Assembly: GCA_022605955.1 (NCBI GenBank)
Contig: JAKCOZ010000041.1
Span: forward strand, 5,339,001 to 5,403,000
Direction: 5' to 3'
DNA length: 64,000 nt
From: Rallus limicola
Lineage: Eukaryota > Chordata > Aves > Gruiformes > Rallidae
Shown here one piece after another: positions 10,995-23,221 of the stretch (positions are counted from its first letter, which is position 1; each line of letters starts with the position of its first letter). Position numbers and translations under genes: made by a program. The notes beneath the pieces were generated by a model. It was not told the DNA's origin and did no database searches. It worked only from the letters and a program-made list of their open reading frames with translations.

Positions 10995-13884
10995 AACACG
11001 CTAAAAACATAAATAAAATATACTCCAGCTGTGACCTAGCTCTTCAGCAGTGAGGAAGGAGCTCATTCCTATGGATAGCATAACAGGGTTCTCCCCAGTT
11101 GAAAGATGATTTTCAAAAACATTTCTTCTTCTGAGCAAGGCCTACTGCAATTTTAATGTTCTTAACAGACCTGCCAGCGCTACTGCAGTCAATGACCAGG
11201 ACTATCTTATTCATTGTGCACTACCCACTCCCAGCCCACACTATGTCCCCCACTGCTGGTCCTGGGAAGCCTGTCACGTTAGCTAACACTGGTGACGCTT
11301 TCTGTTGGCATCAAGTTACCCAAATAGTGCATGAATACACTGTGACCTCTATATACACACTTATTAGTGGCTAAAAACCTCCCCCCCCCTCCAGTTTTAG
11401 AATGACATTGTACCCATTTGAGCTGTTTTTATGTCAAATTTATTTGCAGGTAAACACAAAACAAACCTGATGAGTCTCTGGCAAACAAGGTGTTTCAGGC
11501 AACGATGAATAGAAATTGCAATCTGACAGGTTAGCTCTTCTGCTCGAGTTCTGAAGCTGCTATTATGGTTGGAAAAACATTTATGCAAACTGCTCAGAAA
11601 TTCGCCTTGGTCTACTGCCCATCCAATATCTTATTTCTCTGATGGAGTCTCATTTCAATGTAATCATATTCCCAGTAAAAATTGAATAGTGCAGGAATGG
11701 GAGATTTGACACAAGTTATTCAGTTCAAAATATATGAAACACTATCAAACCTGGCCATAGGGCTTCTCAGGAGGGGGAAGGGAATGTTTACTTGGCTACA
11801 TTTAAAATACATTTCATGTGAAATTTTGATTTTATAGAAAATATCCCTGCTGATCCCTCTGTCACCTCCTTCTGTAGTAAACATGATCTGGTGGAAGACT
11901 TATTTAAAATCCTAAAAGGTAATTAAAGCTGAGACAGCCCAGAAATATATTTAAAAAAAAAAAGAGATAAGAAAGAAACAAAAATAAAAACAGATCACCA
12001 ATGGTTCCTCTTTGCCTTAGGGAAATTTTAATTAAAAGTCACAGGAGAATAATCTGCAAGAAACAAAAATGAAATCGCTGCTGCTAATTTGCCTGGGTCT
12101 CAAACAGATGAACAGTAAATATGCAACAGCTAAAGTTGCTGTGATTTTGTTCAATCTAACACTTACTGGGAGATGTGCTCCCTTGTCTGCTTCCTCCCGA
12201 GCTCTCCTTGGCAATGCAGAGCCTTTGCTCTCCCAAGGATGGGGCTGCAAGCTCCAGCAATGACAGTTTTTCTCCTCTGTAGCATATGCTGAGCCTTGGG
12301 TCAAGTTGCACAGATTTTCACCAGACTGCCAGCTCTTCTGGCATGGGGAAGGATTCCAGCTCATCGTTCACAGCATCTAAAAAAAAGCCTTGCAGCGGCC
12401 TGGGTAAGGAACTCCCCTTTCTTCAGGCCAACTGCCTGCTGAGGCTCTGCTCCGGCGCTTGGATGCAGTCCTGGAGCCTCACTTGCCCCACAGATACATG
12501 GAAGCAACAACTGCTTCCCTCCACTCTTTTTTCCAAGTCGCAAAAGGAAGGGGAAGGATTCTCCCCCTCTTTGCTCTCTCCAAGTTCTCTGTCTTCATCA
12601 CTCAACTGCAATTTACAACTCTAGGGCTCTGCCAGGTCCCCCAGGCACGATGTCTGCTACGCTCCTAACCACTCCTAAAATTGCAATGGTAACAGAGACC
12701 GGGGGTTTAACCCCATATATCCATCATGGATGTGAACCCCAGGAACAGCCATGAGCAGCTGCCTTCCTTTCTTCTCCTGGCCTGCACGATCCCTGCTAAG
12801 CGGGAAATGAAGGAACTTGGGATGTAGCCCTTGCTTTAGGAAAAAGTACAGAGTACTGTGTGCATGCAGACTTACCAGAGCTACACTAATTTGCTAACTA
12901 GATTAATAACCACCATATATTTAATTTCTGTCCTGCAAAGGGCAAATTGCATCATGGGTGAAAAGTGACCATTTATATCTGCTCAGAGATCCTACCCCAG
13001 CTGAGCTCTAACTCACTGACACCACAGATAAAATCTGGCAAAACCATCCCTTTTTCAAATTAATTTTTAGTACTTTATTCTCTGCATTTGCAACAAAGAA
13101 AATCATATCTATTTTGGGCTTTCTTCTTGTTATACAAGTAAAAATCTCTACTCCTATTTATCTACATCCACAGTAATTCTGAATTTTAACAGGAGGGCAA
13201 CTCCACTTATAATTCAGACATTTCCAGATAAAATGAGCAGAAAATCAGTTCTTCCTACAGTGCTTGCTGAATTGTGCTATTATCCTACACACAGCAGGTG
13301 CCAATTTTTACAAAATCATGAAGTATCACAATTATAAGCAGAATTACTTGTTAAAATTTAAGAAGCAGATAAATAGCAAACAGGAATGTTGATTACCCAA
13401 CAAATGTACAAAAAAAGGAGAAATATCTGTGTCTGATGAGACCGGGGTATTATTTTTTGTTCTAAGGAGCAAGAACGTATTTCTTTAAAATGTAATGGCT
13501 GCTTTAGAATATTTTTAAAGACTATTATTTTAAGTGTTTCTTAAGCTACCCATATAAGCATTTTTTCCTCTGAAACATTTACAGACACTATCATTAACTG
13601 TCATGGCATCAAAAAAGAGATGCTGCATCCCCTTACACTGCTTGGAAGTTGTTTTGAGAAACCTGACAAGAAAGCAAAGCAGCAGTGTTGGAAAGTGGCT
13701 CCGCCATACTCTCCCAGCTCATTCGCTGCTGCTCTTGCCTTCCTCCTGTAAGACTCCTCTCACACAGGAAGTCCTGAATCCCAAACTACCAGCATGGTGC
13801 AGAACTGGTGCAGCCATGGGAAAATATTGAGACAAAGGCAGGTGTGACTGAGCCAAAAGCCTTGCTCCTGCTTCTTGCCGTAAG

Positions 13885-14435
13885 CCAGCAATGTGCCCTC
13901 TCATGGCCAAGAAGGCTGATGGCGTCCTGGGGTGTATTAGAAGCGCTGTGGTTTCTAGGTCAAGTGAGGTCCTTCTCCCCCTCTACTCTGCCCTGGTGAG
14001 ATGGCACCTGGAATAGCGTATCCTGTTCTGGGCCCCTCAGCTCAAGGAGGACACAGAACTCCTTGAAAGAGTCCAGCACAGGGCACCAAGATGATGAAGG
14101 GAGTGGAACACCTTTCTTATAAGGAGAGGCTGAGGGAGCTGGGGCTCTTTAGCCTGGAGAAGAGGAGACTGAGGTGTGACCTTATTTACGTTTATAAATA
14201 TGTGATGGGCAAGAGTCAGGAGGATGGAGCCTGGCTCTTCTCAGGGACGGCAGCAACAGTACAAGGGGCAATGGGGACAAGCTGGAGCAGAGGAGTTTCC
14301 ATGTGAACATAAGGAAAAACTTTTTTACCGTGAGGGTGACAGAGCCCTGGGACAGGCTGCCCAGAGAGGTTGTGAAGTCTCCTTCTCTGGAGATATTCAA
14401 AACCCACCTGGATGCGTTCCCATGTGACCTAATCT
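13885..14435 (+). mobile_element. CR1 LINE fragment lacking its 3' end
   Basis: About 550 bp matches the C-terminal coding end and downstream region of avian CR1. Landmarks in order are AGCCAGCAATGTGCCCTCTC, AAGAAGGCTGATGGC, CCTCTACTCTGCCCTGGTGAG, AGGAGAGGCTGAGGGAGCTG, TAGCCTGGAGAAGAGGAGAC, GTGAGGGTGACAGAGCCCTG, GGCTGCCCAGAGAGGTTGTG and TCTGGAGATATTCAAAACCC. The 71-codon ORF at 14091-14306 is a surviving piece of this reading frame. Similarity stops just after GACCTAATCTAG, so the usual 3' untranslated end and terminal octamers are missing. That is unusual for CR1, which normally keeps its 3' end, and suggests a later deletion or an early read-out event. Not functional. Confidence 0.9.
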
Positions 14436-16406
14436 AGAAATTGGAAACCTTCTTTCCTCCTTAGCAACATTCATAAATCATGGCTTAAGTATTGTCATTC
14501 ATTCAACACCCACAAGAAATGAGTCAAGGCCAGTTAGATATGACATCAGTAGGATCACCCTGTCATGTACCTGCCCTACACCTCATCCTCCTGCCCCACC
14601 GACACTTGCATTGCCCTCACCAGATCCTTTGGTTCTACAGGGAGACCCTAGCCAGGAAAATAAAACCCCTGCCACTGTGCAAACACCAGTCCCTTTCCTG
14701 GCATCTCACAGATCCATCCTCCATACATGATTATATGCAAGTACATCAATATCGCCACTGAAGTCTCTGAGAACCCTCTAATGCCAAAGGTATAGCAGTA
14801 CTTTGCTCCTCAATCTGGCTGCCTTCACAGGCAGTCACCTCCCAGGTCCACACTCCACTTTCCCATTTGCTTTGGTTTTTCCCAACTTTCCTACCAGAAA
14901 GACTTATCTGCCCTTCTCCAAATATTTCTGGTCGTCTCTGCTGACATCTGTCCAGACCAGAATGCTTTGGTGAGTCAGGCCTCTACCCCTTCTATCACTC
15001 TGATTTTACAAGATCTTAGTTTTTACCTGAAAATCTTGTTACCCTCAAATTCCATTGCATCTTGTGCCGCTAAGTTTATTCTCTGTGTCCTATGTAAAGG
15101 TGGTAGTTCAGCCTATGTCCCTTGTGCATTTCCCTTGCATTAACTCACATAAAATCAGGTGCTAAACACAACACTGCCACAAGTGTCATACTGACTATAT
15201 AACACACTGAAGCTCGTCCTGATCCACTCCTCTGCTTTGTAGAGCTGCTGTGTATGCTACAAACTGCTCATTAGTACTTTGATGATTACCAGGGTTAAGC
15301 AATGTACAGACCTTTTGGACACAATTTATCCGTGTCACCAGTAATGCAGGAGGTGGCAGAGCCCAGCTCTATGTATGAATTGACATATGACTCAACGGCA
15401 TTTATTCTACAGAAGGAACATGTAACCATCCATATAGGGGCTCTGGTGGTGAAACAGAATGAAGAGGGTGCAGACCTTCCACAGGACTTTAACTGCCCTC
15501 TCCCCTGACAGTAAACATTAGGATAGTTACAGGAAGAGTTTTCAGGCTAAACTGAACCCCTGAAAAAGATGTAGAGAGACAGAAAAAAAGTCATAGTGGA
15601 GAAGATGAGCAGTTCACTCCCCTGGTTCTACTGCCGTCAGCTGCATTGAGGGACAGAACAGCCTCTCAGATACACCCCCAACTGCCTAATTACAGACCAT
15701 CATCCCCACTGAGGAAGCATTCTTTCCAGCCTCTGTAAGAAGGAAACTCTTTTAATCCACTGCAGAGGAACTCAGAGGGACAAATATCAGCCTGAGCTGA
15801 AATAGCTCCAGATAAAGCAGGTTTTAAATAACAGTTCAGATCAGATTTGTGAATTCAAGTTTGAAAAACTCTACAAGGTTCAGGAAGAACAGGAGACACT
15901 AGATAAATATGGTCTTTGTGTCAGCATGAACATTCATTTAACACAAACACCAAAGCTGCCTTGCCCAGAACAGGCACATCAGCCAACAGCATGCTGGTTC
16001 CCATTTGAACCAAGGCATAGATACCCAGTGTGGGGTAAGGAACACAGCACCAACTGCTTAGCTTCATATGCATTTGACACGCAGACCTGCAAGCTCAGTG
16101 ATACATGCTCCAGAGTACACCCCAACATCTACCTCCCATCACTTGCATTTAACTCCTGGAGATAAGTAGCTGTGGGGCGTTGGGCCCAGCTGGTAGCCAA
16201 GCACACATCCAACTACTTGGTCAATCCCTGGGCACTCAGGGTAAAAACAGAAGAACAAGAGCAAGAAAACCCACAGGGAAACCCCTCTGCTCCAGGCAAA
16301 ACACATTCGCCTTGCAGAATCTGATTTAATTTACTGCCAATGAACATAAATTGTCTCTCCCCCTTCTTATCACCACAAGTTATGTTCAGTCCCCAAGTGT
16401 ATAGTA
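14436..16406. other. Non-coding spacer between CR1 copies
   Basis: No gene recognised. The short plus-strand ORFs at 14492-14761, 15302-15508 and 15926-16165 show no domain, and the flanks show no convincing exon structure. Confidence 0.55.
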
Positions 16407-17058
16407 TTCTGACCAATCTAGTGGCTTTCTATAATGGAGTGACTGCATCAGTGGACAAGGCAAGAGCTACGCACGTCATCTATCTGGATTTTTGCAAGGC
16501 TTTTGACATGGTCCCCCCCAACATCCTTCTGTTTAAGTTCGAGAAATATGGGTTTGATGGGTGGGCTGTTCAGTGTAATAAGGAATTGACTGGATGGTCA
16601 CATCCAGAGGGTGGTGGTCAATGGCTCCAAGTCCAGATGGAAGACAGTGACAAGCAGTGTCCCCTCAAGGGTCCATACTGGGGCCAGTGCTGTTTAATAT
16701 CTTTATTAATGATATTGACTGTAGGATTGAGTGCACCCTCAGCAAGTTTGCTGATGAGACCAAGCTCATACCAAAGGGATGGGATGCCATCCAGAAGGAC
16801 CTGGACAGGCTGGAGAAGTGGGCCCAGGAGAACCACGTGAGGTTCAACAAAGCCAAATGCAGGGTCCTGCACCAGGGTCTGGATAACCCCGGTTATCCAT
16901 ACAGGTTAGGAGATGATGAGCTGGAAAGCAGACCTGACAAAAAGGACTTGGGAGTACTCGTGGATAAGAAGCTGGACATGAGCCACCAACGTGCATCTGC
17001 AGCCCAGAAGGGCAACTGCATCCTGGCCAGCATCACAAGAAGTGTGCCAGCAGATTGA
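16407..17058 (+). pseudogene. Broken CR1 ORF2 reverse transcriptase segment
   Basis: CR1 ORF2 encodes an endonuclease and reverse transcriptase used for target-primed retrotransposition; only the RT part is present. The palm motif YLDFCKAFD is read in one frame (from 16481), with the first catalytic Asp at 16487-16489 kept. [19 protein letters not shown] and FADETK (the YxDD-type motif, 16747-16758) lie in another frame that continues to a TGA at 17056. The frame changes because of one extra base near 16577 and another near 16661; a TGA at 16587-16589 also interrupts the short intervening frame. The second Asp of the YxDD-type motif is Glu (GAG). The copy is therefore dead several times over. 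The 166- and 133-codon ORFs here are pieces of this one gene. Confidence 0.92.
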
Positions 17059-17619
17059 GAGAGATTCTGCCCCTCTGCTCTGCTCTGGGGACACCTCACC
17101 TGGAATGCTGTGTCCAGGTCTGGAGCCCTCAGCACAAGAAGGACAAGGGCCTGTTGGAATGGGTCCAGAGGAGGCCACAAAAATGATCCAAGGGCTGGAG
17201 CACCTCTCCTATGAAGCCAGGCTGAGCGAGTTGGGCTGGTTCAGCCTGGAGAAGAGAAAGTTCCAGGGGGACCTTATATAGTATCCTGACAGTCCCTGAA
17301 AGGTGCCTATAAGAAAGCTGGAGAAGAACTGTTCATGAGGGCATGGAGTGATATGATGAGGGCTGATGGGTTTAGACTAGAAAAGAGGAGATTTAGGTTG
17401 GATGTCAGGAAAAAGTTCTGCAATATGAGGGTGGTGGATCCCTGGCACAGGTTACCCAGAGAGGTGGTGGAGGCCCCAGCCCTGGAAACATTCACGGTCA
17501 GGCTTGATGGGGCTCTGAGTGACCTGATCTAGTGAAGATGTCCCTGCTTGTTGCAGGGGGTGGGACCAGATGGCCTTTGAAGGTTCCTTCCAATCTAATG
17601 CATTCTATGATTCTATGAA
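16407..17619 (+). mobile_element. 5'-truncated CR1 LINE with intact 3' end
   Basis: About 1.2 kb of avian CR1. It starts inside the reverse transcriptase region (GACCAATCTAGTGGCTTTCT), runs through the C-terminal region (GAGGTGGTGGAGGCCCCAGC, CTGAGTGACCTGATCTAG) and ends with the characteristic 3' tail: GGTTCCTTCCAATCTAATG followed by two ATTCTATG octamers at 17602-17617. CR1 has no poly(A) tail and these octamers mark a true 3' terminus. The element is 5'-truncated, as most CR1 insertions are, and its coding sequence carries several frameshifts. It lies between a second plus-strand CR1 on the left and an older LINE relic on the right. Confidence 0.95.
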
Positions 17620-17924
17620 CTCTCAAGTATACATCTGCTGTTGTTACACAGTTTATATTTTTCCTGGAAAAGCAAAGGAAATGACTGAGCTTTCCACCGT
17701 TCTGTGGTGACATTCGTTTGTGTGTGTGACTTCTGTTCATGCACTTACAGCCTGACAAGAACAAGAGAGGCAAATATCTTCAAGCAAAGTGATTTTAAAA
17801 ATAGACAGATTACTGATATCTTTATACACAGTTTGTAATGAACACACGAAAGGAGAGAGAATCTGACAGAAGTACCAAACATGTTCCTGGAAACACAGTG
17901 GAGAAACAAGGCATCTGGTCTGCC

Positions 17925-18640
17925 AGAGCTGATACCTTAATTAGGCAATTAAAACTATTAAGCATGGACAAAGCTCCAGGCCTAGATGAATTACAACCAA
18001 GGTATCTGTAGAGAAGTGGTATGGGGAAAAGGAAAGCCCTTGGCAGGATTTGTGATAACTTACTAAGCAAGGGAGTGTAAGAGACCTGGAGGAGCAGCTA
18101 ATGTAATTCTTGCTAGTTTAAAAGGTTCCAAGGCTGCAGAAAGCCCAAGCTTCTTATCTTGGTCTCAGCTATGCAGAAGTCGGAAAATTATTAAACCAGA
18201 TTTAGAAATGCATGACTTGGGAGAGCATGAGCACAGGGTGAGTACATAGAAAAAGGAGGTCAGGACAGATAAATTTATTTTAACTCATTGAGTATGTTAC
18301 CTTCCCAGAGACAACAGCAAAGCAACAGACAAGTTACCTGGAATTCAGAAAAACATGTGATGCTGTGCCATAAAGCAGATAGATTCAAAATGGTGGCGAG
18401 TGTGTTTTCAAGAAAAACTGACAACAAATTCAAACAGATTCAAAGAGACCTATCAGAAAGGAGCAGCCCAACTGCTGAGCACGGAGCAGGGAACTGGAGC
18501 TGCTGGGAACATCACAACTGACAAGATTAGATTATTTTCTGGAGTTGTGACCTTGGAATTGTTATCCTCGTAATTACTGCATTTGCTGAGGGCACTCAAT
18601 TTCTAAGGCAACAAAAACAGAGAAACACAAGCAATGTCTG
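17925..18640 (+). mobile_element. Ancient LINE (CR1/L3-like) reverse transcriptase relic
   Basis: Three RT-like motifs appear in the right order and at plausible spacing, but in different frames. DKAPGLDELQPRYL (from 17967) resembles the KSPGPD-type motif before the palm. EFRKTCDAVP (from 18341) resembles palm motif A. FAEGTQFL (from about 18582) resembles the YADD-type motif C with its second Asp lost. The frame of the second motif differs from that of the first and third, so indels have accumulated. Divergence is far greater than in the adjacent CR1, so this would be a much older insertion on the same strand. Each motif alone would be weak; their order and spacing carry the call. No terminal end is recognised. 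Confidence 0.5.
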
Positions 18641-19789
18641 AACGGCCCGGATAATTTAGGGTTACAGCCTTATCCATAGCTCACATACTCCTCTCAAAGA
18701 GTGAGAGTGGGCGCCTGAAGTTATCCCACAGGAAGTAGAAAGGGACAGCAGAGAATACATGTAAGGGGGAAAAATGAGACAGTGCTGTGCACAACACACC
18801 AAAACATCATCTGCTAGCTAATTACAGAGAAAAGGCAATCAAGTTGGGGGTGATTTACCACGAAAAGTATACAGAAAAGAATGGAAAATTGTTCTAGAAA
18901 AGCATAACAGAACATCACTTAAGAAAAACCTAGCCAGGCTGGGCAATGACCAAGAAAGTTATTGAGCAATTTCCCTGCTCTAATACTGGTGGATAAATGT
19001 CCAGAAAGAAAATGCATTTTGATTAAATCCTGAAGAAAGCTGCATTTTCTGGACAAAGTCTGTGAAGTCTGTTCTGAAATTAGCCAACCTCTGGACTCAA
19101 AATTCTAACCACTAATACTTTAACTTCTATATTGGATGAAAATGTTAATTATTAAATTACATGCTGTTCAATTTTGGGTTTTTTTAAGGGTCTCATATTT
19201 GGATTAATTTGATATTGAGCTACAATTCTGGGGAAAGAATCTTAGTTTTGTCCAAATTATATAGGGATGAGATGAGAGAAAATAAGAGATTAACATTTTA
19301 GCATCACAGTTTATAGGAAATTAAAAAGATACAGAGAAAATAATTTCTTAGGATTACTGAAGAGAAAGCAAAAAATGGAAGTAAAATACTGTCTGTGACA
19401 GGAACTAATAAAAAAATATGGCTGTTTTTCTATTGTAATATAACTCAGCATATCCAGCATGAGAATAAATGAGGAACAGAGAATGTGAGATGAAGCTGAG
19501 TTGGCGGCTGGAGAAGGAGGGAAGTAGGGTTTGGGGATTAAAAAAAAAATGATGGTATATAAACTAATCTGCTTCTCGGGGGGGAAAGGCATGCTTTGAT
19601 GAATCCATAGTTTTATCTTGTCCTATAAAGATAATACTGTATGTTTCTATTTTTTATGTGGCTAGACAATAGGATTTCCTGCCAACGCACCACAGGAAAC
19701 AGCCAACGAGCTGATTTGAATGGCCTGAGGCACAGCCTCTGACTGCAGAACCAGGAATTCATTAACTGCTAGTAAAAGGCTTCAGTCAA

Positions 19790-20130
19790 AAACATTTTAG
19801 GGAAGATTTTGGATTACCAGATTTGCAACTTCGCACGTGTAATTACATCTTTCATGTTAATGAAATCCTTATGCCATTCATCTTTGATTCATTCAATAAT
19901 TGCCATGTATCAGAGTGGACAGGGGCAAAGGCTTAACCTTCAGCAGATGCCATTAGTGTCCAAGTGGCAGCATATGTTAACTTCTGCCGTCACGTGGATG
20001 TTCAGGTTGTGTACTGCCCTGAGTCTGCTGATTTTACTGTTTGTTATGTCCTTACCTTCACTAGCAAAGCTTACAGTGATAATTTTGGCAGAGCTGTTGC
20101 CTAATGACTTTCAAATATAATTAAAACCAT
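19790..20130. promoter_or_regulatory. Candidate conserved non-coding element
   Basis: Contains an E-box-like GCACGTGTAATTACATC, ATGTTAATGAAATCC, TTCATTCAATAATTGCC, a second E-box-like GTCACGTGG and TATAATTAAAAC, with no similarity to the repeats in this window. Dense homeodomain cores with E-boxes are typical of developmental enhancers. The overlapping 103-codon ORF is more likely a by-product of T-rich composition than a gene. Confidence 0.25.
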
Positions 20131-20199
20131 ATTTTGATATAAACTGTATTGCCAAAGTCAAATATATACCAGCTAAGTGAAATTAACCTTCAAGTGATA

Positions 20200-20400
20200 C
20201 TTGAATAACAGTAAACCACAAGGGTATGTAAGAGATTAGATATACTGTAGTTTAATTATGTTACAATAATTCACCTCATTAATCTCCTAGGAAACAATAA
20301 CCACAACAGTTAAATACTGTAATTAACAAACCCTATTTCAAACTTAATTTTAATTTTATACGACTTTGCATTATCCAGTGCAATTATATAAAAGACAAAC
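20200..20400. promoter_or_regulatory. Candidate conserved AT-rich block
   Basis: Dense homeodomain-type cores: GTTTAATTATG, CAATAATTCACC, CATTAATCTCC, GTAATTAACAAACC and CTTAATTTTAATTTTATA, followed by CCAGTGCAATTATA. Possibly continuous with the neighbouring block. Conservation is not demonstrated. Confidence 0.22.
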
Positions 20401-21224
20401 AAAAGATAAAGCAAATATTAAGTTCTCTGGAGAAGACATCAAAAATATCCTCACCTCTAACCCGTGACAGAAAGGAAACAAAGCCACCACTACTTAGGAC
20501 AGAGATTGGGACAGAAGTAAGTCCAACAGCTCTACTTGACCTGCAAACAACCTCAGGATCTACCAGTTCACAGCTTCTCCATGGACGTTTCTGGTTCTCT
20601 GCTATCAATATTCCTGACTGAAGCAACCCTTCCCTGTGAGGATTGCCAGTCTGGATAACACACTGCAGCTTCACAATGGCTGTTAATGTGCACGTGGGGT
20701 TTCCGCCTTCTTCAAATTACGTGCAGAAACAAATCTGTCTCATTGCACTTGCCCAAGGCCTTAAATTCCCCAAAGCTGCTTTAGCTACTCACAGTGTTAC
20801 AGCTGCTACCGTGGGTACCAAGAGGCGTAACCCTGCGATCCTTGGGGATCACAAGATCCCACCATATACACAGAACAGGTTTCTTTGTGTCTGCAATGCC
20901 GTGGGGTAGCTGACTGTACCAGGAATGCCGTGACCCTGAGGACAGGTAAAGGTAGGAGACGGTTCTGTAGGTAAAAACATTCCTACAGCACGAGCACCTG
21001 GGGACTGTAGCCTTACATGGGGCTCTTAGGATGCGGTGAGGGATCACAAATATAACGGCACAAAGAAAAAGGAAGGGATACAAGGGAAGCCCCTCAGAAG
21101 GGCAAGGTAAGCCTGGCACTCAGATGAAAACTCAAGATGATGACGGCATCAAAGGAGTTCAGCAGGGAGCTGCAGAGAAGAGCTCTCTGCTCTCTCAACA
21201 CACACTCAAACAGCAGTTTCTGGG

Positions 21225-21500
21225 GGATATTCTATTTGTTTACGAGATTAGCAGTTAGTCTTTGTATTTAATGAGTTCCTAACAACCGCAGGTACTTTCT
21301 GTGTGGATTAAGGCAAATGTCAATTCATTTACGGCTGCAAACCGAAACCTCCTACATTAAAATTCTCCATATAGATAATATTCATCTTTCAATTACAAAT
21401 AACAGGTAAAGTGTTTGTCTTGATTAGTTTGATTTTAGCTTTTTAACGGGTGTCACGTTTATGCCACAAAACTTCCATCAAACTACACTTTGATGACTTT
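21225..21500. promoter_or_regulatory. Candidate conserved non-coding element
   Basis: Contains TTGTTTACGAG (forkhead-like), CAATTACAAATAACAGG, GGATTAAGGCAAATG, TTTTTAACGGGTGTCACG and AACTACACTTTGATGACTTTG (TCF/LEF-like CTTTGATG). No repeat similarity seen. Motif density is suggestive only. Confidence 0.22.
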
Positions 21501-22222
21501 GCTTCTGCTTTTTGACCTTTTTTTCTTTACAGCTCTCCAAGGAGAAAATGAGATAACTTTATAAAATCAGCAAGTAATAAACAAGAAGCTCATGATCTCA
21601 TAGAACAAAAAGTAAGAGCACTGAGAAAGCCATGTTCAAAAAATGTTAAGTGTTGCAGAGAGAATAAAACTCATTCATTTATAACATTTTTCCATTAAAA
21701 CAATGTAATAACTACTGAAGTACAAATGATGTATGAGTGTATCCTTGAAGAAGATATTCTGTACATCTGATAAACCATAAATACTGTAGAATGCACCTCA
21801 GGCAGAACAAGCACATCTCTGCACGATCCTGGAAAATACAGTGTATATGAAGATGAGTTATGAAGGTGAACAAGTTTAATATAGCTAGTTGCCTGGTGGA
21901 CACCCACAATTTGCAATTTAATCATCCACAAGTTATGGTGTATTCATAATTGTATTAGACTTTGAAATAAGGCAATACCAGTTATATTAAGCTTCAAAAA
22001 AATAGCTCGCCTTTTCAGGTTTATGATAACTTATAAAGGAAATAGTACTTACAAACAAGGTGAATTAAAGCATTAGAGCTGCACTGAACAAGAAGACAGT
22101 ATATTGCAGGCAGGTTCTTGAATCCACAACATAGAACAACATTTTTATCGCTGTCATCTTTTATATACTCCAGATGTATAGGAGAAAAACTCCAGCACTG
22201 TCACTCTCTAAGACTGGCAAGA

Positions 22223-22237
22223 TTTTTTTTTTTTTTT
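22223..22237. repeat. Poly(T) run
   Basis: Fifteen T residues after GGCAAGA, with no recognisable retrocopy body beside them. Confidence 0.85.
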
Positions 22238-22473
22238 CTGCAAGCTGTTGTTAAGAATACCAAGACTTTCAGAGTGAAAGAGAATTGATCAGTATTAAAC
22301 CTCTTCTTAACAACTAGAAGCACAGGCGTTATGCCTACAGACCCAGATCCTGGGAAAATTAGATTATACCAGAATCTCTATTTTATCATCACTGAACTAG
22401 GTGAAGAAGGTTACCTTCATATGTTGGTGGCTTCAGCACTCACCTGGAATAAAGCACAATGATTTTCTAGTGC

Positions 22474-22493
22474 TTTTTTTTTTTTTTTTTTTT
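22474..22493. repeat. Poly(T) run
   Basis: Twenty T residues followed by AAGAAACACTTC. Possibly the tail of an old minus-strand retroposed sequence, but no body is recognised on its right side. Confidence 0.85.
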
Positions 22494-23221
22494 AAGAAAC
22501 ACTTCATTACTTAGGAAAAAAATGAAGCACTTATTTCAAGAAAGACTGAGAGAAATCATAGTATAATAAACCATGCTAGTGCACATTTTTGGAAGTAACA
22601 GACCTTGGATCAAATCTCTAATGTGAATCAAGCAGACATTTAAACATGATTTTCCTATCTTAAGTAAAGAGACTGAAGGAGACTTTTCCTTGGCACTATA
22701 GCTATCCCTTTTCAGCAGGACATCCATATTTCATCCTGAGGATCAAGAGCTAAACTGAAAGAGGAGGCAAAGGAGAGCCCTGCAGGATGGCAGGCAATTG
22801 CTTTCATGCACCAAAATTCAAGCTAGGAGCTGCTCTCCAATTGCATCTGTAGAAGAGGGCTCTCCAGCCTTCTGGACTGGAGAATCAGGTCCTCACCATC
22901 TCCCTGGTGCGAAGCCCTAAAATCCGTGCGTGACGAGGGCTGGGCAGTTCTGAATGAAAGGCTGGGTCCTTCTCAGTACACTTGTAGGCAGACACTGAAA
23001 GTAAAAACATCCAGAGAGGTCTCACCTGATTAAAATCAACAGTGGAAGGCAGCTTGGCAATAGTTCTGAATTTCTGGTCCCTTTTGCTAGAAGGATAGTG
23101 GCTTCATATATATTTCATTTTATTTTACATAAGTTTGAGTAACTATGATTCTTTACCTAAAGATGTTTATAAATGTTTTCAAGCATGGGAGAATGTCTCA
23201 TCTAGGATAGCAAGCAGGCTT

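Larger units (their letters stand above)
8931..13884. other. Unique non-coding DNA with local duplications and palindromes
   Basis: No gene is supported. The stretch contains an imperfect 57-bp tandem duplication near 9.4 kb, AT-dinucleotide sequence near 10.36-10.40 kb, a long near-perfect palindrome at 10952-10994 and a C-run at about 11380. Overlapping ORFs on both strands near 12.0-12.7 kb reflect locally higher GC content and show no domain signature. Confidence 0.6.
18641..23221. other. Non-coding AT-rich DNA with candidate regulatory blocks
   Basis: No gene is supported. The stretch includes three homeobox-motif blocks listed separately and two poly(T) runs. The 112-codon minus-strand ORF at 20781-21119 and the 103-codon plus-strand ORF at 19809-20120 (hydrophobic, by chance in T-rich DNA) show no recognised family. 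Confidence 0.55.

Noticed and set aside
19809..20120. 103-codon ORF with hydrophobic stretches resembling membrane segments
   Set aside because: T-rich DNA encodes hydrophobic residues by chance; no family resemblance, and the block looks more like regulatory DNA.
20781..21119. 112-codon minus-strand ORF with many Cys and aromatic residues
   Set aside because: No domain pattern, no supporting exon structure, and not recognised as a retroelement frame.
22474..22493. Poly(T) run as the tail of a processed pseudogene
   Set aside because: No gene-like sequence or target-site duplication beside it.
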